Source: Bermanella sp049115935 (GTDB lineage: Bacteria > Pseudomonadota > Gammaproteobacteria > Pseudomonadales > Oceanobacteraceae). Taken from it: 64,000 nucleotides of DNA. The DNA is taken from contig JAGDZK010000063.1 in NCBI GenBank assembly GCA_049115935.1, positions 1-64,000 of the forward strand, in the 5' to 3' direction. The position numbers and the translations under genes were made by a program. Shown piece after piece: positions 1-8,360 of the stretch (positions are counted from its first letter, which is position 1; each line of letters opens with the position of its first letter). The notes beneath the pieces were generated by a model. That model worked only from the letters and a program-made list of their open reading frames with translations, was not told where the DNA came from and searched no databases.

Positions 1-95
1 GCAGCTGCGCCAGGAAGCACGATACCGCCAGCCGTTTTAGTTTCTTCTTCTTTACGACGAACAACAATTCGATCGTGTAACGGACGGATTTTCAT
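1..95 (-). CDS. groES: GroES co-chaperonin, N-terminal fragment
   Basis: The reverse strand from the ATG at 95 reads MKIRPLHDRIVVRRKEEE followed by TAGGIVLPGAA, the characteristic start of the 10-kDa chaperonin lid that caps GroEL in the cytoplasm. Only about 31 codons lie in the window; the rest of the gene, and presumably groEL, continue off the left edge. A sigma32-like promoter lies about 100 bp upstream (197-224), as expected for a heat-shock groESL operon. Confidence 0.93.
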   Translation of the reverse strand, partial: MKIRPLHDRIVVRRKEEETKTAGGIVLPGAA

Positions 96-196
96 TAACG
101 TATCTCCAAACGAGTTTCAGTGTTAAATGGCTGAGTCAGCCAAATTTTTTTATTTTTAAGCAGCTTACAGCTGCCATGTTTAAATTCGTGAACTTA

Positions 197-224
197 AGAT
201 GGGGGCACCTAGATGAAATTCAAC
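197..224 (-). promoter_or_regulatory. sigma32 (heat-shock) promoter for groESL
   Basis: On the minus strand a -35 element GTTGAAT (218-224) is followed after 13 bases by the -10 element CCCCATCT (197-204). This closely matches the RpoH consensus CTTGAAA / CCCCATnT at the right spacing and faces groES. No mapped transcript is available, so the assignment rests on the motif and its position. Confidence 0.8.
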
Positions 225-246
225 ACCCAATCTATGATTTTTTTGA

Positions 247-681
247 TTAATCTTCGCGGCGATACTGGCCTTCGATCACATTGCCACCATCCGATGTTTT
301 TCTAGCACTACCTGGGTTCGCACCTGGCTGCATTATGATGCCTTTACTTAAGATGGCATTCGCTAAGCTGCTGCGTACAAACGGCAGAAGGCCAATTAAT
401 GCCAACGTATCGGTGACAAAACCAGGGATCAGCAATAAAGCACCACACACGAATACCAATAGACCACTAATTACGGTTTGAGCAGGCATTTGTCCTTGAG
501 CAATTTGCTCACGCACTAGGCTTAATGTGCGAAAGCCTTGGGTCTTAATTAAAAACATGCCTAAAAATGCGGTGGCCAACGTCATCAATACCGCATTCAT
601 AGCCCCTACTTTTCCACCTACCTGGGCAAAAGCAGCCACTTCAATTAAGGGTAACAACACCAATAACAATAAAAATCTCAT
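247..681 (-). CDS. fxsA: FxsA family membrane protein
   Basis: A small polytopic inner-membrane protein of about 144 residues. It matches the FxsA family in layout: a hydrophobic N-terminal segment, a second segment ending in the family-typical GMFLIKTQGF stretch, a third long hydrophobic hairpin containing LLLIPGFVTDTLALIGLLP, and a short polar tail ending in EGQYRRED, much like E. coli FxsA. I chose the ATG at 681 because it follows a GAGAGAA ribosome-binding site; an upstream ATG at 702 would add seven charged residues. E. coli FxsA (suppressor of F exclusion) affects phage T7 exclusion when overproduced; its normal role is unknown. The gene lies back to back with groES, upstream of it on the same strand, but the heat-shock promoter separates them. 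Confidence 0.88.
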   Translation of the reverse strand: MRFLLLLVLLPLIEVAAFAQVGGKVGAMNAVLMTLATAFLGMFLIKTQGFRTLSLVREQIAQGQMPAQTVISGLLVFVCGALLLIPGFVTDTLALIGLLPFVRSSLANAILSKGIIMQPGANPGSARKTSDGGNVIEGQYRRED

Positions 682-770
682 AATTTCTCTCTTTTTTATC
701 AAGTTCTCTTAATGGTGGTGTTGTTTTTGCTTTTCAAGGATAACCACCGATTTTTTGACGCGGAGTCATC

Positions 771-1298
771 ATGCAAGAACTGATCGTCATTTTAGATACC
801 AGCATCAAGGTCACCCTTGGTGCCATGATTGCGGGCTTATCTGGCTACTGGCTATCTGGCATGCGCCTTAAACACAACCGAGCCCAACAGCGCCTAGATC
901 ACCAGCGTGATTTATTAGAAGGCATTGCGCAACAAGCAGAGCAAGTTCATCACGTTTTTATGAAGTACTTCGAACTCATCAACGAATATATGAATGCGAC
1001 AAAAAACCGCTATGACTGGCCCCAAAGCCGCCGTAGTGAGCTGTACCTAGTGTTAGACGAACTTGTACACAGCTTTAATGAGCTTACAGCCGCCGAATCT
1101 AAGCTACTCTTATTAAACGAGAAGTCACTATATAAAAGCCTGCGTAAATTTCGCAGTAAGGTAATCTTTTTCCGCCGGCATTTTTATATTGATAAAAAAG
1201 ATTTAAATGAACAAGAAGCCCAAGAAATTAAACGTGAGGTGAGCAAACTTAGAGAACAATTTTTTGACTCACTGAGCCACCGCTACGCGGACGTGTAG
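771..1298 (+). CDS. Hypothetical membrane-anchored coiled-coil protein
   Basis: A 175-residue protein I do not recognise. Residues about 12-30 form one transmembrane segment with small residues (LGAMIAGLSGYWLSGM), followed by a long, mostly helical, highly charged region rich in Gln, Glu, Arg and Lys that looks like a cytoplasmic helical bundle or coiled coil. There are no cysteines or obvious catalytic motifs. It is probably anchored by its N-terminus with the helical part in the cytoplasm. It is transcribed away from fxsA and followed by a strong terminator, so it seems to be a single-gene unit. Confidence 0.7.
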   Translation: MQELIVILDTSIKVTLGAMIAGLSGYWLSGMRLKHNRAQQRLDHQRDLLEGIAQQAEQVHHVFMKYFELINEYMNATKNRYDWPQSRRSELYLVLDELVHSFNELTAAESKLLLLNEKSLYKSLRKFRSKVIFFRRHFYIDKKDLNEQEAQEIKREVSKLREQFFDSLSHRYADV

Positions 1299-1335
1299 CC
1301 CAGATTGTTGTCCTGTTATGTTGTGTAGACCGCTT

Positions 1336-1362
1336 GCCCCGAGGTTTCCTCGGGGCTTTTTT
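1336..1362 (+). terminator. Rho-independent terminator
   Basis: Perfect 9-bp GC-rich stem (GCCCCGAGG / CCTCGGGGC) with a TTT loop followed by six T residues, 37 bases after the stop of the preceding gene. Confidence 0.93.
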
Positions 1363-1514
1363 ATGTACAGGAAGTACGGTATAGCGCGGTGCCATGGACG
1401 GCAAAGAGCGCATATGTACAAGATGTACGGTATAGCGGGCAAAGAGCCCATATGTACAGGATGTACGGAATAGCGCGGTGCCATGGATGGCAAAGATGGC
1501 AAAGATGGCATGGC
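1363..1514. repeat. Intergenic degenerate tandem repeat, three units
   Basis: Three head-to-tail copies of a unit starting ATGTACAGGATGTACGG begin at 1363, 1414 and 1452. Units 1 and 3 share the core AATAGCGCGGTGCCATGG or a one-base variant of it; unit 2 has lost that core and is 38 bp against 51 bp. Unit 3 ends in a short CAAAGATGG / CAAAGATGG duplication. Each unit has the short TGTAC..TGTAC direct repeat and units 1 and 3 carry a palindromic GCCATGG. The region can be read as protein in several frames only because the repeat is free of stops; I treat it as non-coding. Confidence 0.8.
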
Positions 1515-1559
1515 ACACATACACCCCCTCTCCTTTTGTATAACCCCATTAATCCTAAA

Positions 1560-1587
1560 TTGACAACACACTGGCTCCCTTTATAAT
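1560..1587 (+). promoter_or_regulatory. Consensus sigma70 promoter of the riboswitch leader
   Basis: Perfect -35 TTGACA (1560-1565) and perfect -10 TATAAT (1582-1587), separated by 16 bases. The predicted start, around 1594, coincides with the 5' boundary of the yybP-ykoY riboswitch. Confidence 0.88.
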
Positions 1588-1591
1588 CCAC

Positions 1592-1777
1592 ACCATCTTA
1601 AGGGAGTAGCCTGCCAGCTTATAGCTGGTGATGCTGTCAACATAATTAAGCCCTCAATGGTTTATGGTGGCATCGTGCAGAGTTTCCACTGTGCATCGGC
1701 AAGACTTAAGGTAAATAGCAACCCCAAAGGCGGGAGGTTGTCGTTTGCCTTATGTTCAAAATCCCGCCGGAGCCTTT
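1592..1777 (+). ncRNA. yybP-ykoY (manganese) riboswitch with expression platform
   Basis: The leader carries the two conserved blocks of the yybP-ykoY family, GGGAGTAGCC (1602-1611) and CGGCAAGACTTAAGG (1697-1711), with outer-helix pairing between CTTAAG-type sequences at both ends. Members bind Mn2+ and usually control manganese export genes, which fits the gene behind it. Downstream, AAAGGCGGGA (1726-1735) can pair with TCCCGCC (1762-1768) and with CCTTT just before the start codon, a pairing that would cover the GGAG ribosome-binding site. That suggests control of translation initiation; the exact switch is inferred. Confidence 0.88.
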
Positions 1778-2332
1778 ATGGAATCTTTATTCATCTCCAC
1801 CACCAGTGTGGCTTTTGCCGAAATCGGCGATAAAACCCAACTTTTATCACTACTGCTAGCAACCCGTTTCACAAATAAATGGGCCATCATTGCTGGTATT
1901 TTACTTGCCACCATCATTAACCATGGTTTAAGTGCGTGGCTGGGGCAATATTCAACCCAATGGCTTGATGCCAGCTGGCTGCAATATGTAATTTCCAGCA
2001 GCTTCATTCTTGTGGGTCTATGGGTGTTGATCCCTGACAAACTGGATGACAAGCCAGATTTAATGGCGAGCTTAGGGCCTTTTATCGCCACCACAGTTTT
2101 ATTCTTTTTAGCTGAAATAGGCGACAAAACCCAAGTGGCTACTGTGATTCTTGGTGCCCAATACCAAAACCTATTAATGGTTACGATTGGTACAACCATT
2201 GGTATGTTACTGGCCAATATCCCTGTGATTTATTTTGGCGAAGCGCTCATGAAACGCCTGCCATTAAATACGGTTCGAGTCATGGCTGCCGGTCTATTTA
2301 TCGTCATTGGTGTTGCTACTTTCTGGTGGTAA
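1778..2332 (+). CDS. TMEM165/GDT1 (UPF0016) family manganese exporter
   Basis: About 184 residues with six predicted membrane helices in two homologous halves. Each half has the family signature E-x-G-D-[KR]-[ST]: FAEIGDKTQL near the N-terminus and LAEIGDKTQV in the middle. These acidic motifs form the cation site of GDT1/TMEM165 and bacterial MneA-type transporters, which expel Mn2+ (or exchange Ca2+/Mn2+ for protons). The ATG at 1778 was chosen because GGAG lies 6 bases upstream and the protein then begins right at the first helix. An earlier in-frame ATG would lie inside the riboswitch platform. Control by the upstream manganese riboswitch strongly supports Mn2+ as the substrate. Confidence 0.92.
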   Translation: MESLFISTTSVAFAEIGDKTQLLSLLLATRFTNKWAIIAGILLATIINHGLSAWLGQYSTQWLDASWLQYVISSSFILVGLWVLIPDKLDDKPDLMASLGPFIATTVLFFLAEIGDKTQVATVILGAQYQNLLMVTIGTTIGMLLANIPVIYFGEALMKRLPLNTVRVMAAGLFIVIGVATFWW

Positions 2333-2420
2333 GTACCATAACTGAGACCAAAGCAGGATTGGCGATGCACTCAGAACACGCTAATGTAACGTCAATTTTT
2401 CACCACATAGGGTTAAAACC

Positions 2421-3182
2421 ATGCAAATTGAAAACAGCGTAATCGTTATTACTGGTGCCGCTCAGGGCTTAGGCCAGTCAATGGCGCTTTACCTTGCACG
2501 TAAAAAAGCAAAACTGGCGTTAATCGATTTAGACGATACAAAACTAGCTCAAACCCAAGCACTATGCGAAGAAGCCGGCAGCCCACAAGTAAAATTCTAC
2601 GCTTGTAATGTGGCAAAAGAAAAAGCCGTTGAAAGCACCTTCAGCAACATCATCAATGACTTTGGTGCGCTAAATGGTCTTATTAATAATGCGGGTATTC
2701 TTCGAGACGGCTTACTTTTAAAAACCAAAGATGATGAGCTAACTAAGCTGCCAATGCACCACTGGCAAAGTGTCATAGATGTGAACCTTACCGGTGTGTT
2801 TTTATGCGGTCGTGAATTTGCTTATCAGGCCGCTAAACTTAAGCAAACTGGTTGCATCATTAATATCTCGAGTATTTCCCGTGCGGGCAATATGGGTCAA
2901 AGCAATTACAGCGCGGCAAAAGCAGGTGTTGCATCCCTTAGTGTGGTTTGGGCTAAAGAATTAGCTCAATTTAATATTCGCAGCAATGCCATTGCACCTG
3001 GCTTTATTCGCACCGATATGACGGCCAGCATTCGCGAAGATGTTTTAGCCAAAATGACCAATATGATCCCTGCCAAACGCATGGGTGAGGCTGATGAGAT
3101 CGCCCATAGCGTGGCATTTCTATTAGAAAATGATTATATGAACGGCCGTATCATTGAACTAGATGGGGGTTTACGTTTATAA
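2421..3182 (+). CDS. Short-chain dehydrogenase/reductase (FabG-like)
   Basis: A 253-residue classical SDR. It has the N-terminal nucleotide-binding GxxxGxG motif (TGAAQGLGQ, residues about 10-18), the NNAG motif (INNAGI), the catalytic Ser in NISSIS and the Tyr-x-x-x-Lys pair in NYSAAK, and the C-terminal LDGGL ending common in FabG-like enzymes. It is probably an NAD(P)H-dependent 3-oxoacyl or 3-hydroxyacyl reductase in the cytoplasm, but SDR substrate cannot be read from sequence. Close relatives are often annotated as 3-oxoacyl-ACP reductase outside the fab operon. It appears monocistronic. Confidence 0.88.
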   Translation: MQIENSVIVITGAAQGLGQSMALYLARKKAKLALIDLDDTKLAQTQALCEEAGSPQVKFYACNVAKEKAVESTFSNIINDFGALNGLINNAGILRDGLLLKTKDDELTKLPMHHWQSVIDVNLTGVFLCGREFAYQAAKLKQTGCIINISSISRAGNMGQSNYSAAKAGVASLSVVWAKELAQFNIRSNAIAPGFIRTDMTASIREDVLAKMTNMIPAKRMGEADEIAHSVAFLLENDYMNGRIIELDGGLRL

Positions 3183-3270
3183 GTTAACACGAGCATGAGA
3201 AAACCTGCACATCTTAAAAATAGGGCTAGACTATCTATTAGGTAACGGTATTTTCCTGATGGAGGACATC

Positions 3271-4893
3271 ATGTCCATGGGCTTGCGCGCAAAACTATTA
3301 ATCATTATTGGTACTGGCATTTTAGGTGTCGGTATCATTAGTGGTATTTCATTCTTATCTTTATCCAATCAAGTCACTGAATTTGAAGAAGTCTTAGATC
3401 ACGACGTTGCATCAGCATTAGCCGCTGACTCAATGGCTGTAGAGTTCAAAGTGCAGGTTCAAGAATGGAAAAACGTATTATTACGTGGCCATGACGATGC
3501 CAAGCGAGAAAAGTATTGGGGAAAACTCCAAAGCCAGCACGATAAGGTGCAAGCACTTGGCAACAAAGTGATTACTCTCACTTCCGAAAGCGACACTAAA
3601 CAGCTAACCAAGACATTCTTAGACGAACACAAAGCCTTACTTGATAAGTACAAAATTGGTTACAACGCCTTCATTGCATCAAATTACAACCACATAGCTG
3701 GTGACAAAGCGGTTTCAGGTATCGATCGAGAGCCTACAAAAATGGCCACTGAGATTACCGAGCTTGCTTATAAACAAGCCCAAGATCATAGCGAATCCAC
3801 AACAACTGCAGCCCACAATACTGTGGTGTATGGCCTATCAATTATCTTTGTCACCATGATTTCATTTTTTGTCATCGCTTCTATTTTGATCAATCGTTGG
3901 ATCTGTGCCCCCATCACCCAAGCTAGCTCCTACATTACAGGCTTAGCAAAAGGCCAGCTAGATTTTACGGTTAAACGTCGAGATGGTGATGATGAAGTTG
4001 CGCAAATGTACGCCGCTGTATCTCAGCTGCAAAAAAACCTAAGCGAAGGTACTTCAGCTATTAGTGATAGCATTAAGCAATTAAGCCAAGATGCCCAATC
4101 TCTTCATAATATTGCCAGTACCATACAAAAAGGGACCCATAACCAGTATCAACGTACCGATCAAATGGCCACCGCTATTACCGAAATGTCAGCCGCGTCT
4201 GCTGAAGTGGCTCGTCATGCTCAAGATGCTGCAGAAGTGGCAAACAATGTAGAAAAATCCGCCTCTGAAGGGGTTGGCATCATGCGCCATGCCATTGCTA
4301 CCATCAATGCCACCAGTGAACAAATCGCCAGTACCGCAGAAGTAGTACGCAACTTGGAGCTGGATACCAAAAACGTCGGCACTGTACTGGATGTGATAAA
4401 AGGCATAGCAGAACAAACCAACTTACTTGCATTAAACGCCGCCATTGAGGCTGCCCGGGCTGGCGAGCAAGGTCGAGGCTTTGCGGTGGTGGCTGATGAA
4501 GTAAGAACACTGGCTCAGCGTACCCAAGAAAGCACCGCGGAAATTCATACCATTATCGAAAACGTACAAAATGGCGCACAAAATGCGGTAACAGCCATTG
4601 AGTCTGGCCAAACTCGCACTGAAGAAAGCGTGACGCAGGTGAACCAAGCCGGTGAAACCATTGAGAAAATCAGTCACGATATTCAGCAAATTTTAGGAAC
4701 AAACGAACAAATTGCACAAGCGGCACAAGAGCAAAGCAGCGTCGCCGATGATATTTCACAAAACGTGAATGAAATCACCACCATTGCTGAAGATAGCTCT
4801 AAACACGCCACTCAAACCCTAGAGTTAAGTGAATCACTAAAAGCTATGTCAGGAAAATTACAGTCACAAATTGGTAAATTAAAAGCCAGTTAA
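3271..4893 (+). CDS. Methyl-accepting chemotaxis protein
   Basis: A chemoreceptor of about 540 residues. It has an N-terminal membrane helix (LLIIIGTGILGVGIISGISF), a periplasmic four-helix-type sensor region, a second helix (VYGLSIIFVTMISFFVIASI), a HAMP linker, and the cytoplasmic signalling domain with the invariant hairpin tip (EQTNLLALNAAIEAARAGE, then GRGFAVVADEVRTLA). It controls CheA activity at the flagellar motor; the ligand is not predictable. Start choice: the ATG at 3271 has a perfect GGAGGA ribosome-binding site 5 bases upstream, so the ATG at 3259 is unlikely because it overlaps that site. No CheB/CheR docking pentapeptide is visible at the C-terminus. Confidence 0.95.
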   Translation: MSMGLRAKLLIIIGTGILGVGIISGISFLSLSNQVTEFEEVLDHDVASALAADSMAVEFKVQVQEWKNVLLRGHDDAKREKYWGKLQSQHDKVQALGNKVITLTSESDTKQLTKTFLDEHKALLDKYKIGYNAFIASNYNHIAGDKAVSGIDREPTKMATEITELAYKQAQDHSESTTTAAHNTVVYGLSIIFVTMISFFVIASILINRWICAPITQASSYITGLAKGQLDFTVKRRDGDDEVAQMYAAVSQLQKNLSEGTSAISDSIKQLSQDAQSLHNIASTIQKGTHNQYQRTDQMATAITEMSAASAEVARHAQDAAEVANNVEKSASEGVGIMRHAIATINATSEQIASTAEVVRNLELDTKNVGTVLDVIKGIAEQTNLLALNAAIEAARAGEQGRGFAVVADEVRTLAQRTQESTAEIHTIIENVQNGAQNAVTAIESGQTRTEESVTQVNQAGETIEKISHDIQQILGTNEQIAQAAQEQSSVADDISQNVNEITTIAEDSSKHATQTLELSESLKAMSGKLQSQIGKLKAS

Positions 4894-4918
4894 ATTCAGC
4901 CTGTGATACCCTACAGGC

Positions 4919-5215
4919 ATGAATTTCGACGATATTATCTACACAGCTTTGAGCCAAGTTCCATACGGCCATACTGTCAGTTATGGCGCTTTGGCTCGAT
5001 TAGCAGGCTTTCAAAACCATGCTCGACAGGTGGGCAGGCTACTCAAAAACCTACCGAAAGATTCCCAGTTACCTTGGCATCGCGTCGTAAATTCACAGGG
5101 TAAAATTAGTTTGCCCGAAGGATCTGATGGTTATGCTGAGCAGCATCAAAGACTGCTCAGTGAAGGTATTCCTATTATCAACAATAAGATTAAGAAGCCG
5201 TATTTTCTTGGCTAA
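4919..5215 (+). CDS. Alkyltransferase-like (ATL) DNA-repair protein
   Basis: A 98-residue member of the O6-alkylguanine-DNA alkyltransferase fold. The active-site PCHRV of true methyltransferases is replaced here by PWHRVV, the diagnostic Cys-to-Trp change of ATL proteins (E. coli YbaZ type). These bind O6-alkylguanine and flip it out without repairing it, flagging large lesions for nucleotide excision repair. The helix-turn-helix region (YGHTVSYGALARLAGF) with its DNA-contacting and intercalating residues is intact. The last 26 bases overlap the 3' end of the convergent ampG gene. Confidence 0.92.
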   Translation: MNFDDIIYTALSQVPYGHTVSYGALARLAGFQNHARQVGRLLKNLPKDSQLPWHRVVNSQGKISLPEGSDGYAEQHQRLLSEGIPIINNKIKKPYFLG

Positions 5216-6773
5216 CTTCCTGCTCATGAATGACTAGCGAGCGCTGTGCCAGCACCACTAACAGTAGTATTGGCAAGCCGACTAATCCTGTAAAGATGAA
5301 AAACCCGGGGTAACCAATACTTTCTACAATACTGCCAGAATAGCCAGCTAACACTTTGGGGATCAGCGTCATAAGTGAAGAGAATATGGCATATTGCATG
5401 GCGGTAAATTGCACGTTCACCAAACTTGATAAAAACGCCACAAATGCTGCCGTGGCAATACCTGCCGCTAGGTTATCTGCCGATACCACCGCGTATAAAA
5501 CAAATACGTTTTTACCGGCAAAATACAAGGCAATAAACATCATATTGGTAATCACCACCAATAAGGCACTAATAAACAATACCCGCATAACACCATGGCG
5601 CATGACCCAAATACCACCCAGAAAGCCGCCAACTATTGTCATGGCTAAACCAAAAAATTTTACGGCATTTGCGATATCGACCTTAGTGAAGCCTAAGTCT
5701 TGATAAAACAGATTACTCATTACCCCCAGCACAATATCACTGATGCGATAAAGCCCAATTAAAGCCAGTAATAACCAAGCTGTCTTAACGCCATAATCAT
5801 CAAAGAATTGCTTAACGGGAGACACATAACTATTGGAAAGCATTTGCCGATTAGCAATGCCAGATAAAATACACAATTTCCCCAAGGCAACCGCAACACT
5901 TAGGGCAAACGCCAAACGCAATAACTCAATAACAAAACCTGAAAGCGCTTTATTATTCAACGCGTCGCTCAATAGAGTTTTTAGTTGATCAGAGGCATCA
6001 CGGCTTAAATAAAAACAAATCACAAAGCCCATAACACACACTAAAAAAGCAAATAACAAACCCAAGTACTCATTGGCTGAATGTGAAAATTGCGATTCAC
6101 GTTTAATCGGCTCTGTAATTAAAAAGGTGGCAATAACCCCAACCAGACCAAACATAGCCATAGCGTAATAAGTGTATTGCCATGCTTCATATAAGTACTG
6201 CTCTGTAGTAGAGCCCAGATAACTGGCAGAGTATAACGCACCAGCGCCAGCCACAATCATAGCCACGCGATAGCCCGCAATATACGCAGCACTTAATAAC
6301 CCCTGCATATCAGCGGTTGCTACTTCAATTCGATACGCATCAATCGAGATGTCCTGTGTCGCAGCAGAAAACCCCAACAATACGGCCCCTAAGGCCATCC
6401 AAGTCAGGTCCGTTTCAATGATGGGGTTAGAAGACGCCATAATGCAAATAGCACTGATAATGCCCACTTGGGCTAATAGCAACCAAGATCGGCGTAAACC
6501 TAGAGCTTTTGTTAAAACAGGAAGAGGCAGGCAATCTACCAGCGGCGCCCACACAAACTTAAAACTGTAACCCAAAGCCGCCCAACTAAAGTAGGTGACG
6601 GTGGATTTATTAATGCCCGCTTCACCCAACCATAATGATAAGGATGAAAAAATCAGCATTAAAGGTAAGCCTGCTGAGAAGCCAAGCAGTAACATAAAAA
6701 AAACATGGCGCTGAAACAGCGCCTTTAGACTTTCAGCCCAACTGTGCTGAGCTTGAAGGGATTTAATATCCAT
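5190..6773 (-). CDS. ampG: AmpG-type muropeptide permease (MFS)
   Basis: A 527-residue polytopic transporter with the AmpG hallmarks: the N-terminal GFSAGLPLMLIFSSLSLWL stretch, WAPLVD after the third helix, and the GFSAATQDISIDAYR motif. AmpG imports anhydro-muropeptides (GlcNAc-anhydroMurNAc peptides) across the inner membrane by proton symport for cell-wall recycling; its cargo is then trimmed by AmpD, which is encoded 20 kb away in this window. It is slightly longer than E. coli AmpG (491). The start overlaps the yajQ stop by one base (TAATG), indicating translational coupling. Confidence 0.92.
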   Translation of the reverse strand: MDIKSLQAQHSWAESLKALFQRHVFFMLLLGFSAGLPLMLIFSSLSLWLGEAGINKSTVTYFSWAALGYSFKFVWAPLVDCLPLPVLTKALGLRRSWLLLAQVGIISAICIMASSNPIIETDLTWMALGAVLLGFSAATQDISIDAYRIEVATADMQGLLSAAYIAGYRVAMIVAGAGALYSASYLGSTTEQYLYEAWQYTYYAMAMFGLVGVIATFLITEPIKRESQFSHSANEYLGLLFAFLVCVMGFVICFYLSRDASDQLKTLLSDALNNKALSGFVIELLRLAFALSVAVALGKLCILSGIANRQMLSNSYVSPVKQFFDDYGVKTAWLLLALIGLYRISDIVLGVMSNLFYQDLGFTKVDIANAVKFFGLAMTIVGGFLGGIWVMRHGVMRVLFISALLVVITNMMFIALYFAGKNVFVLYAVVSADNLAAGIATAAFVAFLSSLVNVQFTAMQYAIFSSLMTLIPKVLAGYSGSIVESIGYPGFFIFTGLVGLPILLLVVLAQRSLVIHEQEVSQENTAS

Positions 6774-7258
6774 TAATCTTTAAAGTTTTTAAACTGTAAA
6801 GGCATGAGGATAGACTCGTCACCTTTCCATAAGGCCATGGCTTCTTGCAGGTCATCACGTTTTTTACCCGTCACACGAATGGTTTCACCTTGGATTGCGG
6901 CTTGCACTTTAAGCTTGTTGTCTTTGATCATTTTTACCATTTTTTTGCTCAGGTCCTTATCAATACCCTGCTGCATGGTAACCGTCATTTTAACTAATTT
7001 GCCTGCACCCGTTAATTTACCGTATTCCAAGCAACTCACTTTGATGCTGCGCTTAATTAGACAAGCCTCTAAAATGGGTTTCATTTGATCAATGTGAAAT
7101 TCTTCATTGGCCGTCATGGTGATGACGCTTTCATTTAAATCAAATGATGCATTCTTGCCCTTTAAATCATAGCGACGTTCAACTTCACGGTTCGCTTGGT
7201 CAACAGCGTTACTGGCTTCATGGTGATCAATTTCAGATACGACATCAAACGATGGCAT
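6773..7258 (-). CDS. yajQ: YajQ family nucleotide-binding protein
   Basis: A 161-residue cytoplasmic protein of the YajQ/UPF0234 family, with the signature start MPSFDVVSEIDHHEASNAVD and the conserved end SLQFKNFKD-like (here LMPLQFKNFKD). Members have two ferredoxin-like domains and have been reported to bind cyclic di-GMP or other nucleotides and affect transcription and virulence in some bacteria. It is first in a two-gene unit with ampG; the two reading frames overlap by one base. The association with a cell-wall recycling permease is noted but unexplained. Confidence 0.93.
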   Translation of the reverse strand: MPSFDVVSEIDHHEASNAVDQANREVERRYDLKGKNASFDLNESVITMTANEEFHIDQMKPILEACLIKRSIKVSCLEYGKLTGAGKLVKMTVTMQQGIDKDLSKKMVKMIKDNKLKVQAAIQGETIRVTGKKRDDLQEAMALWKGDESILMPLQFKNFKD

Positions 7259-7415
7259 GGTTATCTCCTAACGAATGGCTTTGTAATAGAGCCTAATTCT
7301 AACGGGCTACTGAAAAAATTCATGTGTTATTTACTCAGTAGTCAAAAACTGACAATAAATCTCCCAAAACCCCTTTAAATTGGTAAAAAACTCGAGCTAA
7401 TACTATTTTTTAACT

Positions 7416-8351
7416 ATGAACAAAAAAATCAGCTTAGATTTAGCACAGCAACATTATTATTTGCACATTCCAAGTGCCCAGCAGCAAGCACTGTTTCATT
7501 GTGTGTTTGCTTACGATGCCCTGTTACAAACACTAGAGCAACACGAAGATGTAGAACTCTATGGCTACTGTTTGTTTGCCGATAGCCTGCATTTATTGGT
7601 TTTGAGCCATAAAAATCCAAGTCATTGGCTTGAAGCTTGGCTAATGAACTTTAATCAGTGGCATCAAGATACCAGCAAAAGTACCGGCTATTTATTTGAT
7701 GATGATCAGATTCAACAAGTTTTAATACAACCTAAAAATCTATGTAAGACGTTACGCCACATACACTATCTACCTGTGCAAAATAAATTATGCAGTTCGC
7801 CCGAACAATTTTTATACAGCTCATATCACGATTATACCGGTGATCAGCAAACAGGCGTCAATACGGCCGCCATTTTGACTCAGCTATCACCACATTATGG
7901 TCAGCGTTTACGCCGTTTTCATGATTATATGGCGATCCCCAACTCAGAAAATAAAGAGTTTTTTGAGCAAGGCAATCATGATTATTATTTAGCCTATGCC
8001 GACGCTCACTTTATTACACAAGCAAGAGCCAGCTATCAACAAACACTAAGTGATACCCCCGAAAGCGAACTATTAGAACGCTGGCAAGCCTGTATCGCTA
8101 ATCTTGTTGAGTTTCATAAACTGGAACCCGAATACTGGCTAGGCCAGCAGCGTCACCATAGCCTGCCTGACGCTCACTTTATTTTGGCATGGTTATTTAC
8201 TGAAATTACTCACGGCCCACTTTATATTGCTGCCAAACAGCTTGGTATTGATGAAGCCACGCTCAAACTTAAAATAAATTCCATTCACTTACACCACCCA
8301 GCCAAGTATTTACGGTATATTGAGCAATCTTGGAAATCCGCTACCGTTTAA
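7416..8351 (+). CDS. Degenerate REP-transposase-like (Y1/HUH) protein
   Basis: A 311-residue protein whose first half resembles REP-associated tyrosine transposases (RAYTs, IS200-like fold). It has a YGYCL strand followed by the position of the HUH motif, then LRHIHYLPVQNKL and the family-typical YSSYHDYTG. The catalytic residues are missing: the metal-binding His-x-His reads S57-L58-H59, and the nucleophile position (YIHxNPV in active relatives) reads H115-I116-H117. The C-terminal part is all-helical and may be a DNA-binding extension. It is a single gene next to panE with no visible terminal repeats, so I infer a domesticated, non-transposing DNA-binding protein rather than an active element. 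Confidence 0.68.
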   Translation: MNKKISLDLAQQHYYLHIPSAQQQALFHCVFAYDALLQTLEQHEDVELYGYCLFADSLHLLVLSHKNPSHWLEAWLMNFNQWHQDTSKSTGYLFDDDQIQQVLIQPKNLCKTLRHIHYLPVQNKLCSSPEQFLYSSYHDYTGDQQTGVNTAAILTQLSPHYGQRLRRFHDYMAIPNSENKEFFEQGNHDYYLAYADAHFITQARASYQQTLSDTPESELLERWQACIANLVEFHKLEPEYWLGQQRHHSLPDAHFILAWLFTEITHGPLYIAAKQLGIDEATLKLKINSIHLHHPAKYLRYIEQSWKSATV

Positions 8352-8360
8352 ACAACCAAT

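Noticed and set aside
1363..1514. CRISPR array
   Set aside because: Units differ in length, lack unique spacers, and no cas genes are nearby.
1249..1591. Overlapping minus-strand open frames reading YRTSC / RPWHR-type peptides
   Set aside because: They arise from the tandem DNA repeat at 1363-1514, which is stop-free in several frames; no ribosome-binding site or protein-like composition.
4919..5215. True O6-methylguanine-DNA methyltransferase
   Set aside because: The acceptor Cys is replaced by Trp (PWHRV), so no alkyl transfer is expected.
7416..8351. Active insertion sequence
   Set aside because: Catalytic His and Tyr positions are substituted and no terminal repeats or target duplications are seen.
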